From the NCBI RefSeq assembly GCF_018500185.1, contig NZ_JAHBGI010000002.1:248001-312000 (forward strand): a DNA stretch of 64,000 nt, in the 5' to 3' direction. The position numbers and the translations under genes are program-made. Under the pieces are notes generated by a model that worked only from the letters and a program-made list of their open reading frames with translations, had not been told where the DNA came from and searched no databases. Below are positions 15,938-25,249 of this stretch, piece by piece; the first letter of the stretch is position 1; the number at the start of each line of letters is the position of its first letter. This DNA is from Litoribacter ruber (GTDB lineage: Bacteria > Bacteroidota > Bacteroidia > Cytophagales > Cyclobacteriaceae).

Positions 15938-17689
15938 ATGAAGGAAATCAAACAAATTATCCAAGCCTATCACCAAGCTCTGTCTGACGGGAAAAAGGCC
16001 GTTTTGGCTACTGTGGTTCATATAGAAGGCTCATCCTACAGAGCACCCGGAGCCAGGATGTTGGTGAGGGATGACGGCATGCTTACCGGTGCGATCAGCG
16101 GGGGGTGCCTGGAAGGCGATATCCTACGTAAAGCCCTTATGGTGATGGCCACCAACAAGCCGTTGCTGGTCACCTACGACACCTCGGATGAAGGGAGCAA
16201 CATCATCTCTGTCAACCTGGGTTGCAATGGCATCATCCGCGTACTACTGGAACCCATTCAGCAAAAGAATGATCATAACCCCATAAAGCTTTTGGAAAAA
16301 GCCATTTCCAAAAGGCAAAAGGCAATACTAGTGACCTATTTTTCACCTGATGAAAAGAAGCATGTCCTGCAGGGCACCAAACTTCTTTTTACCCCAAACG
16401 GGGTAACTTTAGATCAAGATCATCTTCCTTTCGGCTTTTCATTTATAGAAGCAGATATTCAAAATACTTGGAAACAGCAGCATTCGGGATTTATCAGATT
16501 TCCGGATTTAGCCAATAATACTGCATCATTTCACGCTTTTATGGAATATCTGGAGCCATCACCTGCCTTGGTGATCGCGGGAGCTGGCAATGACGTCTTT
16601 CCCTTAGTTGAAATAGCTAAAACCCTGGGCTGGGAAATCACCATAGTGGATGGCCGCCCCTTGTATGCCAATGAAAACAGATTCCCTACATGTCAGTTGC
16701 TGCTCACAGAGCCAGAAGATGCCATTGGGAAGATAAATATCGACGAGCGGACTGCCTTTGTGCTCATGTCCCACAACTACGATTATGACAAAGCTATACT
16801 AAAGACAATTCTCCACAGTCCAGTTAAATATATAGGCCTCTTGGGGCCCACCAAAAAAAGGGACAGGATACTTCAGGAATTGGGCGAGGAAGGAGTTGCT
16901 ATTCCCGAGGACACAGGAATACCGCAAAATTTGTTTGCGCCCACCGGTCTGCAGATTGGGGCGGAAACCTCTGAGGAAATTGCCCTTTCCATCATTGCGG
17001 AGATACAAGGTATCTTTACCGGAAATACTGGAAGCTCATTGAGAAATCTTAATGGCCATATTCATCATAGAAAAATGGGATTGGTACCATCCAAGAAGTG
17101 TTATGGTATTATAGTGTTGGCAGCCGGTCAATCCAAAAGACTGGGTTTCCCAAAACAGGCCGTACCCTTCAAGGGGTCTACACTGCTGCAGCACGCCATC
17201 ACCCAAGCCGCGGCTCTAAAAACCGCCGCAACCCTGACAGTAATATCAGCGGGAGACGAACAAAGGAACCTAGCCACCATAACCGAAACAGAAATGGTGG
17301 AAAACCCAGATTTTCAAGAAGGCATGGCAAGTTCCATCCGAACTGGAATTAACCATGTACTAAAGCATTACCCTTATCTGGAATACCTTATAATTATGCT
17401 CTGCGATCAGCCCTATGTAGAAAGCAGCCATTTACAAACGCTGATAGACACTCAGCAAAAAACCGGCAAAAAAGTAGTGGCCAGTCTATATGAAGGCAGA
17501 AAAGGGGTTCCAGCCCTTTTTCATCGCTCACTATTTCCAAAACTATTGGAACTCCGCGGGGATACCGGTGCCAAGAATCTCATTACAGAACTTGGTAATC
17601 AGGTGGTGAGTGTGCCTTTTCCCCTTGCTGCCTACGATGTGGATACGACAGCCGCTATCGAAAAGATTGCCGACAATAATAAACTTTAA
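15938..17689 (+). CDS. XdhC-MocA fusion: Mo-cofactor insertion chaperone and cytidylyltransferase
   Basis: The 583-residue protein has two parts. Residues 1-350 are XdhC/CoxI: the N-terminal domain with GSSYRAPGARM and SGGCLEGDI, and the C-terminal Rossmann domain with ALVIAGAGNDVFPL and GLLGPTKKRDR. Residues 385-580 are a MobA/MocA nucleotidyltransferase with IVLAAGQSKRLGFPK, the LCDQPYV metal site and the late GVPALF motif. XdhC binds molybdenum cofactor during sulfuration and delivers it to xanthine dehydrogenase-type hydroxylases; MocA converts the cofactor to the cytosine dinucleotide form. The fusion and the adjacent cysteine desulfurase suggest one assembly line. The hydroxylase itself is not in the window. 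Confidence 0.85.
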   Translation: MKEIKQIIQAYHQALSDGKKAVLATVVHIEGSSYRAPGARMLVRDDGMLTGAISGGCLEGDILRKALMVMATNKPLLVTYDTSDEGSNIISVNLGCNGIIRVLLEPIQQKNDHNPIKLLEKAISKRQKAILVTYFSPDEKKHVLQGTKLLFTPNGVTLDQDHLPFGFSFIEADIQNTWKQQHSGFIRFPDLANNTASFHAFMEYLEPSPALVIAGAGNDVFPLVEIAKTLGWEITIVDGRPLYANENRFPTCQLLLTEPEDAIGKINIDERTAFVLMSHNYDYDKAILKTILHSPVKYIGLLGPTKKRDRILQELGEEGVAIPEDTGIPQNLFAPTGLQIGAETSEEIALSIIAEIQGIFTGNTGSSLRNLNGHIHHRKMGLVPSKKCYGIIVLAAGQSKRLGFPKQAVPFKGSTLLQHAITQAAALKTAATLTVISAGDEQRNLATITETEMVENPDFQEGMASSIRTGINHVLKHYPYLEYLIIMLCDQPYVESSHLQTLIDTQQKTGKKVVASLYEGRKGVPALFHRSLFPKLLELRGDTGAKNLITELGNQVVSVPFPLAAYDVDTTAAIEKIADNNKL

Positions 17690-17899
17690 AGCCTTCTATA
17701 AGGTCATTAGAAAATGAACGGCCTAAAAACAACCATGGACGGGTTTATTTGAGTAATTAATGTTTTTAAATTAACCATTCATCACACTTTTTGAGCTGTT
17801 CATCATTTCTATACTTTAAAAATAACTTAAGCATGATAAAATTGAATTTTATTTAAGCCATATTTGCAGATTGGTATTTAAAACACTGAATTCTGCCTT

Positions 17900-18361
17900 T
17901 TGAGTCTAAATAGATACTATAGATATAGCAACCGAAAAGATGAACCCAGGGATCGCTATAAAGACGCGGGGTTTTCCGGTAAGCAAGACTTTCTAAACTT
18001 CAGCAAGAGCTGTGAGGTGAATTTTCTTGAGGCTATAGATTCCCATCCAAATAAAGCTTTTACGAAGGCCTGCTTTAATCTGCTCGTTTTAAACCATACC
18101 TACAATGCCGTAACTCCCGATGCCGGACCTTTGTATTCTCTTTTGGATTACAATGCTGTTTTTTACTACGTGAAATTCGATGAAACAGGCTGCTTTCAAA
18201 TCAAACGCCTCGACATCAACCTTGCCGAAGAAAGCCCAAAAGCCCAATCCTTCCTTCAATACTCTTATGCCAACAATTATGCGGTCGTATTGGACAACAG
18301 CATGTTGAAAGGTGATTATGATACCTTTGAGGATGTTTACGAAGCCTTGTTGTTTAAATAA
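17900..18361 (+). CDS. Hypothetical protein, 153 aa
   Basis: The frame can only start at TTG (17900) because no ATG occurs until near its end. The protein is soluble and mixed in composition, with aromatic-rich segments (PLYSLLDYNAVFYYVKF) and a C-terminal acidic helix (DTFEDVYEALLFK). It has no recognised domain. A roughly 210-bp AT-rich region with no other feature precedes it. Convergent with the glycosyltransferase gene. Confidence 0.5.
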   Translation: MSLNRYYRYSNRKDEPRDRYKDAGFSGKQDFLNFSKSCEVNFLEAIDSHPNKAFTKACFNLLVLNHTYNAVTPDAGPLYSLLDYNAVFYYVKFDETGCFQIKRLDINLAEESPKAQSFLQYSYANNYAVVLDNSMLKGDYDTFEDVYEALLFK

Positions 18362-18366
18362 TATTG

Positions 18367-18408
18367 GTTCGTCCTTCGTATTCCGCACTTCGTTCGCCGA
18401 ACTTCGTC
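18367..18408. repeat. Degenerate 7-bp tandem repeat, 6 units (CTTCGTN type)
   Basis: Six 7-mers (GTTCGTC, CTTCGTA, TTCCGCA, CTTCGTT, CGCCGAA, CTTCGTC) fill the gap between two convergent genes and touch the stop codon of the glycosyltransferase. Confidence 0.6.
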
Positions 18409-19855
18409 AACTCCCTGGTTTCTTCTGAAAACCCTGCCTGGTCATTTCTCCCCAGGTCTTTTTGCCCATCAGCTTTTCCCAATAACCCACTAAAGCCGAA
18501 TAAACGCCTAGAGGATGGAAGTATATTGGCTCTATCAAGGCAGCGCCCAAAAGCTTAAGGAAGTCTTTGATTTTGGGATACTTGTGGTAGGTCAACTCTT
18601 CACTCAGCAATCCCAGTACTGAAAACATCACTGCAAAAACATACACAAATAAAATGAGTAGAAGAAACAGCTTCCAGTTTAAAAGCCCAAAAGCTAAAAA
18701 TACTAAGGTAATAAGTATTCCAACAAATTCGATGAGCGGGGCCAAAAACTCAAAAAATGTCCAATAAGGCACGGAAACCATGCCCAGTAATTTGTATTTG
18801 GGGTTCATGAACATCTTCTTATGGATAAAAAGAGTCTCAATAGTCCCGCGCATCCAGCGGCTACGTTGCTTTTTAAAGATGGTGGCATTCTCTGGGGCTT
18901 CAGTCCAGCAGAGGGGATCTGGTATATAGGATACTGTATAAGGCAATTTGTTTTCCAACATATATCTCCTCATTCTAACCACCAGCTCCATATCCTCCCC
19001 CACCGTCTTGGTGTCATATCCGCCGGCCTGGATGGCAATTTCTTTGTCAAAAGCACCAAATGCCCCACTGATCAGCAATAGCCCATCAAGCCTTTCCCAA
19101 GCCATTCTCCCTAACAAAAATGCACGCAAATATTCCAGAACCTGGATTCTGGGCAGCATGCGGTCAGGTACGTTCACCTCAATCAGGCGACCATCTTTGA
19201 TCACGCATTGATTGGCTATCCTCACCACTCCCCCAGTAGCTATCACCCGCTTGCCGTCATTCTCCATAAAAGGCTTGGCCAATTTGAGCAAGGAATCCTT
19301 GTCCAAAATACAGTCCACATCAATGCATACTGCATAGGGATTTTGGGCAATATTAAGGCCTACATTTAAGGCATCGGCCTTACCACCATTATCCTTGTCC
19401 ACCACCAGGAGCTTTTTATAAGCCTGGTTTTTGGATCTGTATATATTTCTTATCCGCTTGGTTATCAACTTAATATCGAGATTCATTTCAACTACTTCCA
19501 AATCATAGGTTTTGATCAGGATTTCCATGGAATTGTCCTTGCTCCCATCATTGACCACGATCACCTCATAGTTGTTATAGTTGAGGGAAAGCAGGGATTT
19601 GACATTTTCTTCTATAGTCAAACCCTCATTGTAGGCAGGGGCAATTAGGGAAAGTTTGGGTGAAAACTCGCTCGAAAGCAATACTTCATAATTTACAAAA
19701 CTGTTTCGCGTAAGGTAATCTTTCAGTTCTTTCACCGACAGATACCCCAACACCAAGTAGGAGCCCATGATGGTAACCGCATAAAGCAGAATCAAAACTA
19801 GATAGATTTCTACTGCCATGCTCAGTTGGGATCCAAAATTTATCGCTTCCAGCAT
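18407..19855 (-). CDS. Processive GT2 family glycosyltransferase
   Basis: The 482-residue protein has an N-terminal membrane helix pair, a cytoplasmic GT-A domain and about four to five C-terminal helices. The processive GT2 signature is complete: nucleotide-binding VVNDGSKDNS near residue 100, DVDC for the metal near 175, the GEDMEL acceptor base near 287 and QRSRW (QxxRW) near 330. This is the layout of poly-N-acetylglucosamine, hyaluronan or cellulose synthase-like enzymes that both polymerise and export a beta-linked glycan. No PilZ domain is present. The start codon overlaps the stop of the HEAT-repeat gene, so its output is probably controlled together with the receiver and HEAT proteins. 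Confidence 0.87.
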   Translation of the reverse strand: MLEAINFGSQLSMAVEIYLVLILLYAVTIMGSYLVLGYLSVKELKDYLTRNSFVNYEVLLSSEFSPKLSLIAPAYNEGLTIEENVKSLLSLNYNNYEVIVVNDGSKDNSMEILIKTYDLEVVEMNLDIKLITKRIRNIYRSKNQAYKKLLVVDKDNGGKADALNVGLNIAQNPYAVCIDVDCILDKDSLLKLAKPFMENDGKRVIATGGVVRIANQCVIKDGRLIEVNVPDRMLPRIQVLEYLRAFLLGRMAWERLDGLLLISGAFGAFDKEIAIQAGGYDTKTVGEDMELVVRMRRYMLENKLPYTVSYIPDPLCWTEAPENATIFKKQRSRWMRGTIETLFIHKKMFMNPKYKLLGMVSVPYWTFFEFLAPLIEFVGILITLVFLAFGLLNWKLFLLLILFVYVFAVMFSVLGLLSEELTYHKYPKIKDFLKLLGAALIEPIYFHPLGVYSALVGYWEKLMGKKTWGEMTRQGFQKKPGS

Positions 19856-20703
19856 CAGTTAAAGTTTTCAAGTTTGGCCATCACCCTGCTTGCCTCACTT
19901 TTAATTAGGTCACTTTGGGTTTTGCTGTGCAATTGGATCACAGCCGGGAAATTATCGGAGAGTTTCAGGGCTTGGATTACCTTCAAACCCAGACTAACGA
20001 CTGACTTATTTGAAGAGGTCAATAGTTTTTCTATCCCCTTCGTGGTTTCAATATCGCCTTTTTTCAAGGCATGAATGATGGAAAGCTGCGTCCAGGTATC
20101 AATGGGATCTTTATGTTTGACCAAATGCACCAGTCCCTGTGTACCGTTTAATTTGATACAGCCGCGAATAGCAGCTATTTTAAGTGGCCTTACGCTGGAT
20201 TTGGAAAGCTCTACCAAGGTATCAAAGGCTTGGGTTACCTGCATTTCAGCAAGTTCTTCTATTCCCAAACACTTTTTGGCCCAATTAAGGCTTTTAATCT
20301 TCTTGAAGGAATCTCGGATCAGATGGGATTCGGCGTAGAATTTCTCCAGATTTTCGGCATACTGGCCTTCGTAATTGCGGTGCAGGTTGAGGGTTCCATC
20401 CATAAGCGTTTGCCGGAAAAGTGGGCTCTTGAAAAGCTTGGCCATTTTTTCGTCATTGACTATGGTGGCAAATATGCTGTCGGTAAACATCACCCCCATG
20501 AGGATTTCCTCAACGGTGGCCTGATATTCTTTCACCAGCTCCTGCCTTCTTATACGCCTATATCGGATGAAGACAAGTGCCATAAACATCATAATTGTGC
20601 CCAGTGCAAAAAAGGCAATGGCAAAAACCAAAAAAGGCTCTACCCAAGTCTTATCCGTATAAAAACCCCAAAGTCTTTCCATCAACAGTATCCAATTAAT
20701 CAA
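19855..20703 (-). CDS. Membrane-anchored HEAT-repeat protein
   Basis: The protein has 282 residues. A single strong membrane helix occupies about 20-45 (FLVFAIAFFALGTIMMFMALVF), followed by basic residues, then about 220 residues of helical pairs typical of HEAT/PBS-lyase repeats, with periodic AAIRGCIKLNG, SIIHALKKGD and GLKVIQAL motifs. It is presumably a cytoplasmic scaffold held at the membrane. It overlaps the receiver gene by 4 bp upstream and the glycosyltransferase by 1 bp downstream, suggesting that it links the phosphorylated receiver to the synthase. The link is inference. Confidence 0.78.
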   Translation of the reverse strand: MINWILLMERLWGFYTDKTWVEPFLVFAIAFFALGTIMMFMALVFIRYRRIRRQELVKEYQATVEEILMGVMFTDSIFATIVNDEKMAKLFKSPLFRQTLMDGTLNLHRNYEGQYAENLEKFYAESHLIRDSFKKIKSLNWAKKCLGIEELAEMQVTQAFDTLVELSKSSVRPLKIAAIRGCIKLNGTQGLVHLVKHKDPIDTWTQLSIIHALKKGDIETTKGIEKLLTSSNKSVVSLGLKVIQALKLSDNFPAVIQLHSKTQSDLIKSEASRVMAKLENFN

Positions 20704-21065
20704 TTAAGCTGTTTAAGCAGTTTCTTCATCCTTACCAGCAATACTGCAGGGCTCACAGGCTTTGGGATAAATTCATTGGCCCCAATATCAAAGGAGTCCA
20801 GTTCGGTCTGCTCTACGTTAGATGATGTAAAAATAATGATTGGGGTATCAAGATTCAATTCGGTTCTCACATGCTGTGTCATTTCCATTCCACTGATGCC
20901 GGGCATGTTAATATCCGTGAGGATAATATCGTATTCCTTTACCTTAATAGCCTCCAGCGCCTCTTTGCCGTTTTCAAACTGATCCACCTCAAATCCCTTG
21001 GAAGTAAGAAAAAAAGAAAGAGATTTTCTCAATAAATCGTTGTCTTCAGCTAGAATTAGTCTCAT
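20700..21065 (-). CDS. CheY-like single-domain response regulator
   Basis: The protein is a 121-residue lone receiver. Acidic residues Glu7-Asp8, phosphoacceptor Asp51 (ILTDINMPG), Thr/Ser in IIIFTSS and Lys in FIPKPV are all present. There is no DNA-binding domain. It heads the receiver-HEAT-glycosyltransferase operon; the likely phosphodonor is the hybrid kinase encoded upstream on the same strand, on the other side of the 48-bp repeat array. Confidence 0.9.
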   Translation of the reverse strand: MRLILAEDNDLLRKSLSFFLTSKGFEVDQFENGKEALEAIKVKEYDIILTDINMPGISGMEMTQHVRTELNLDTPIIIFTSSNVEQTELDSFDIGANEFIPKPVSPAVLLVRMKKLLKQLN

Positions 21066-21229
21066 TTAATTGGGGTGGTTTTGGTATATTAGGTACTATG
21101 TAAAATTAGTGTTTTGGTCATTAGGAGCCAATCATAAACATTCCGGTTATTTAATGCCTTCGTTCTTAGGCTCCCTACCAATTCGCTAGACTCATTGGGG
21201 ACGGGGTGATTTAATATATATTTTCTTAG

Positions 21230-21832
21230 CGCCTCCGTGCCATGGTGGCCAATCTCAATTCCCTTACTTTTTCTTTCCGCCTCCGTGCCTTTGTGGCTAA
21301 TCTCAATTTCTTTACTTTTTCTTTCCGCCTTCGGGCCGTTGTGGCTAATCTCAATTGCTTTACTTTTTCTTTCCGCCTTAGGTCCTTTGTGGCCAATCTC
21401 AATTTCTTTACATTTTCTTAGCGCCTCCGCGCCATTGTGGCCAATCTAAATTCCCTTACTTTTTCTTTCCGCCTACGTGCCTTTGTGGCTAATCTCAATT
21501 TCTTTACTTTTTCTTTCCGCCTTCGGGCCTTTGTGGCTAATCTCAATTTCTTTACTTTTTCTTTCCGCCTTCGGGCCTTTGTGGCTAATCTCAATTTCTT
21601 TACTTTTTCTTTCCGCCTTCGGGCCTTTGTGGCTAATCTCAATTTCTTTACTTTTTCTTTCCGCCTTAGGTCCTTTGTGGCCAATCTCAATTTCTTTACA
21701 TTTTCTTAGCGCCTCCGCGCCATTGTGGCCAATCTTAATTCCCTTACTTTTTCTTTCCGCCTTCGAGCCTTTGTGGCCAATCTCAATTTCTTTACTTTTT
21801 CTTTGCGCCTTCGGGCCTTTGTGGCTAACTAA
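21230..21832. repeat. 48-bp tandem repeat array, 12.6 copies
   Basis: Twelve complete 48-bp units and a 27-bp partial unit lie between the hybrid kinase and the receiver gene. The consensus starts CGCCTTCGGGCCTTTGTGG and continues with CTAATCTCAATTTCTTTAC plus a short T-rich tail. Units 7, 8 and 9 (21518-21661) are identical, units 4 and 10 are identical, and units 1, 5 and 11 share the CCATTGTGGCC variant, so the array grew by block duplication and then by local expansion. Because 48 is a multiple of three, long frames appear on both strands with 16-residue periodic products; I read these as by-products rather than genes. Confidence 0.95.
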
Positions 21833-21835
21833 CCC

Positions 21836-24757
21836 TCAATATTCCTTTTCAAGTAGGTCGTTTAACTCCTCCGTAGCCTCTCCCAGTAGCTGCTTCAACT
21901 CATTTATCCCCTCAAAGACTTCCTTTGAGAGCTCAGTGCCACCATTTTTCCAGAGTTCAGTGGCTTCTTTTTCGGTTTGGTTCAAAATATAAACACATTT
22001 TTCCAAAAGAAACAGGGATGCACTGGATTTCATGGCATGCGCAAATTCCTTTACCTCCTTGAAATCTTGCTCATGCATGGCCTTCTCCAAAACTTCAATC
22101 TCGTTTTCCACCTTTTGGCAAAACATGGCTATGATTTCTTTTTCAAACTCTTTATTGTTTTCTGAAAGCTCTCTCAGATAACTCAAATTGATCTTGGATC
22201 CCACACTGACCGCAGCCTCTGCTTCCTCAACTTTTCTTTCTTCCACTTTTTCCTTTAATCCGTGTCTTTCCAAAACCTCTAAGATCTTGGCATATAATTC
22301 CTCCTTCCGGAAGGGCTTACTTACATACGCATTCATACCCAAATCAAAGCATCGCTGCCTTTCACTTATGAATGAATGGGCCGTCATCGCGATGATAGGG
22401 ATATCAGAATTTACCTCGGTTCTCAAATGCACCGTTGCCTGATAGCCATCCATTAAGGGCATCTGCAGATCCATCAACACCAAGTCATACACCTTGGAGG
22501 AAAACATTTCAATTCCCTCTTTGCCATTGTGGGCAATATCCAATTCAAACCCAAACCCCTCAATCACATTTCTAACCAACCTCTGGTTGATTACATTATC
22601 TTCACAGAGTAATATGGACACTTTCCTATTAATTTCAGGCAGTTCAACCTTATTATTAATATTAACATCTATATCATTGACCTTCTGATATATAAGGCTA
22701 AAATAGAACTCGGATCCTATGCCGACTCTACTCTTAACTTCCAACTTGCCATCCTGAAGTTCAATGAGCTGCTTACTGATATTCAGCCCCAAGCCCGTGC
22801 CCCCAAAATTACGGGAAGTGCTCTCCTCTCCTTGGGAAAAACGCTCAAATATGGTGGCCAGTTTACTCTCTGGAATACCAATTCCGGTATCCTTAATGCT
22901 AAACTTCAGTTCAATGCTTTCCTCATCCTCCCTTACTTTCTTAACCATGATATTCACCTCGCCATCAGTGGTAAATTTAATGGCATTGCCGGCCAAATTC
23001 ATCATGATTTGATTAAGCCTCCCCTTGTCCCCGACCACCATATCAGGTAGTTCGGCATCTAGAAAAAGGTTGAAATCAATCAGTTTTTCATGGGCCCTGA
23101 TTTTCAAAAGCTCATAATTGTGCTTGAGTGAGGCCTTTATATTAAAGGGCTGTGGATCAATCACCAATTTACCCGCTTCAATTTTGGAAAGGTCCAAGAT
23201 GTCGTTGACCAATAATAGGAGATTCTCTCCGGCCATCTTCACATGTCCCACATATTCGGTTTGGGTATCATCCAACTTGGTCTCCGATATCAGATCGGTA
23301 AAACCAATAATGGCGTTCATAGGGGTCCTGATCTCATGGCTCATATTGGCCAAAAAGTTTGCCTTCATGGCTACAGCCTGCTCGGCAAGTTGTTTGGCCT
23401 CGATCAGCTTGGCTTCCACTTTCTTTTTGGAACTGTAATCCTCCGCTACGCTCAAATATCCCTGTACCTGCCCTTCATCATCGTAAATGCAGGTAATAGT
23501 CTGCCACACCGGGATCCTTTTGCCGGATTTGGTGATGTAGGTCCATTCCCTCGAATCCGCTGTATTTTTGGTACGGGCACAATCTACCAAGACATCCAGG
23601 TCTTTGGCAAAAGTCTTGGAATACTCCTTCTCAAGCTCTTTCTTGACCTTTTCCAACTCCTGCTCATCAAGAAAAATCAGCGGGGTTTTGACATTGACCA
23701 CCTCACTTTCTTTAAAACCCAAAAGCTGAAGTCCCGATTTATTGATCTTACGGATGATACCCCTGGTATCCATGAACACAATACTGTAGCTGGCCCCATC
23801 AATGATGGAGCTTTGGGTTTTCAGCAGGTTCGTAATTCTCTGCTTCCTGTGTTTTTCTTCGGTGATGTCCCTCTTGATGGACACAAACTTATATGGCTTG
23901 CCGTGTGGATTTAAAAAGGGCACCACCACCATGTCTTCCCAATAGTAAGACCCGTCCTTTGCTTTGTTTTTGATTTCGTTTTTCCAAACTTTCCCAGCTA
24001 GCAGGGTTTTCCACAGGCTTTCAAAAAAAGCCTTACTATGAAAACCGGAATCAATGATCTTGTGGGTCTGACCCAACAATTCGTCACGCCGAAATTGGGA
24101 AATAGCGCAAAACTTATCATTGACATAGGTGATGACCCCGGATTCATCAGTGATGGATACGATGGAGGTTTCGTCAATGGCCATTTTGTAGTAATCCAGC
24201 TCCTTGGCAATTCCGTCAAGGGCTTTTTCGGCCAGCTTACTCACCTCATTTTTAAGCTTTTTGTTTCTTTTTTTAAGCTCTAGATGGGCCATTACATGGT
24301 TGGCTAGCGTCTCCAGAGCTGCTTTTTGGTCCTCATTCAGCTCTTTGGGCTTACTGTCCACCACGCAAAGGGTGCCGATGTGAAAACCGCTTGGAGTTGT
24401 CAGCGGGGTGCCTGCATAGAATCTCACTTTTCCTTCCCTCACAGATGGGTTGTCCTTTAGCACAGAATGTTCTTCCGCATCGGGCACATAGGTAAGCTTG
24501 TCGTCCAATATGGCATATTGGCAAAAAGTCAAAGGACGGGATATCTCTTGGACATCCATGCCCACTTTGGCCTTGTACCACTGCCTGTCTTCGTCTATAA
24601 AGGAAATCAGAGCGATGGGAACCTCGCAGATGTAAGAGGCAAGTTTGGCTATGCTATCAAAGGTCTCCTCGGGAGAAGTATCCATGATCTCATATTCTCG
24701 AAGAGCCTGAAGTCTTTCCTGCTCATTGAGCGGAATGGGTGGGTTGGAAGCAGACAT
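21836..24757 (-). CDS. Hybrid sensor histidine kinase (GAF-PAS-PAS-HisKA-HATPase-REC-HPt)
   Basis: The 973-residue cytoplasmic kinase has an N-terminal GAF domain (about 20-165, with the IALISFIDEDRQWYKA motif), two PAS domains with PAC motifs (about 185-440), HisKA with His474 (NFLANMSHEIRTPMNA), HATPase_c (NLAGNAIKFT, DTGIGIP and GGTGLGLNISK), a receiver with Asp763 (LVLMDLQMP) and a C-terminal HPt domain with His907 (FAHAMKSSAS). This is a full internal phosphorelay that could pass phosphate to a separate receiver. The gene downstream, beyond the 48-bp repeats, encodes exactly such a receiver. A metal-binding-type lipoprotein gene lies 24 bp upstream on the same strand. Confidence 0.92.
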   Translation of the reverse strand: MSASNPPIPLNEQERLQALREYEIMDTSPEETFDSIAKLASYICEVPIALISFIDEDRQWYKAKVGMDVQEISRPLTFCQYAILDDKLTYVPDAEEHSVLKDNPSVREGKVRFYAGTPLTTPSGFHIGTLCVVDSKPKELNEDQKAALETLANHVMAHLELKKRNKKLKNEVSKLAEKALDGIAKELDYYKMAIDETSIVSITDESGVITYVNDKFCAISQFRRDELLGQTHKIIDSGFHSKAFFESLWKTLLAGKVWKNEIKNKAKDGSYYWEDMVVVPFLNPHGKPYKFVSIKRDITEEKHRKQRITNLLKTQSSIIDGASYSIVFMDTRGIIRKINKSGLQLLGFKESEVVNVKTPLIFLDEQELEKVKKELEKEYSKTFAKDLDVLVDCARTKNTADSREWTYITKSGKRIPVWQTITCIYDDEGQVQGYLSVAEDYSSKKKVEAKLIEAKQLAEQAVAMKANFLANMSHEIRTPMNAIIGFTDLISETKLDDTQTEYVGHVKMAGENLLLLVNDILDLSKIEAGKLVIDPQPFNIKASLKHNYELLKIRAHEKLIDFNLFLDAELPDMVVGDKGRLNQIMMNLAGNAIKFTTDGEVNIMVKKVREDEESIELKFSIKDTGIGIPESKLATIFERFSQGEESTSRNFGGTGLGLNISKQLIELQDGKLEVKSRVGIGSEFYFSLIYQKVNDIDVNINNKVELPEINRKVSILLCEDNVINQRLVRNVIEGFGFELDIAHNGKEGIEMFSSKVYDLVLMDLQMPLMDGYQATVHLRTEVNSDIPIIAMTAHSFISERQRCFDLGMNAYVSKPFRKEELYAKILEVLERHGLKEKVEERKVEEAEAAVSVGSKINLSYLRELSENNKEFEKEIIAMFCQKVENEIEVLEKAMHEQDFKEVKEFAHAMKSSASLFLLEKCVYILNQTEKEATELWKNGGTELSKEVFEGINELKQLLGEATEELNDLLEKEY

Positions 24758-24781
24758 GTAAATGTTAAGTAAAAAAATCCA

Positions 24782-25249
24782 TTAGGACTTCTTCGAGTAT
24801 TTCTCGTAATTTTCTTTAGATTCAAAATAAAGTACTCCCCCATACGGATGACCTGGCTCAGGAGCAATGAAGGCCTGGGATTTGTCAACTTCCTTGCCCG
24901 TCAGGGGATCTTTGGCATATCTGACATCCCTGTCGTTCTGTATAGTGTTTACACACATCTCGCAGCAACCATAATACATCTTGTCTCCAAACTCCACCGG
25001 AAACTGCTTTTTACCCATAAAGGCGTTGTTTACCATACAAACCAATTCTTTCTCTAGGCCATCTTCGTGCATTTCTGCTTCAAAAGTCTCTTGGTTGGCA
25101 GCCATGGGAGCATTTTGAGCATCATGGTGCTTAAATACTTCCTCAGTTTCCGCACTTGAAACAGCGTCAGCTTCCTGGGAAGAGTTTTGGGAACATGAAA
25201 ATTGAAACGCAATACAAAGGGTGGATAAAGCAAATGTGAATCTTCTCAT
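24782..25249 (-). CDS. Lipoprotein with TRASH/YHS-like cysteine motif
   Basis: The 155-residue protein starts with a lipoprotein signal peptide ending in FSC (Cys19). The mature part has an acidic, histidine-containing linker and then Cys72, followed by YYGCCEMCVNTIQND around residues 92-106. That is the pattern of TRASH/YHS-type metal-binding domains, here probably binding copper or another soft metal in the periplasm. Function inferred only from the motif. The close spacing to the hybrid kinase gene suggests co-transcription and perhaps a sensing role. Confidence 0.7.
   Translation of the reverse strand: MRRFTFALSTLCIAFQFSCSQNSSQEADAVSSAETEEVFKHHDAQNAPMAANQETFEAEMHEDGLEKELVCMVNNAFMGKKQFPVEFGDKMYYGCCEMCVNTIQNDRDVRYAKDPLTGKEVDKSQAFIAPEPGHPYGGVLYFESKENYEKYSKKS

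Noticed and set aside
21230-21832. CRISPR array
   Set aside because: The units are contiguous with no unique spacers, and no cas genes are near.
21418-21992. Long open frames with 16-residue periodic products on both strands across the 48-bp array
   Set aside because: They exist only because 48 is a multiple of three; the same DNA is open on both strands, the composition is abnormal, and the dispersed non-coding word explains the sequence.
23243-23914. 223-residue plus-strand frame
   Set aside because: It is antisense to the PAS/HisKA region of the hybrid kinase; shadow only.
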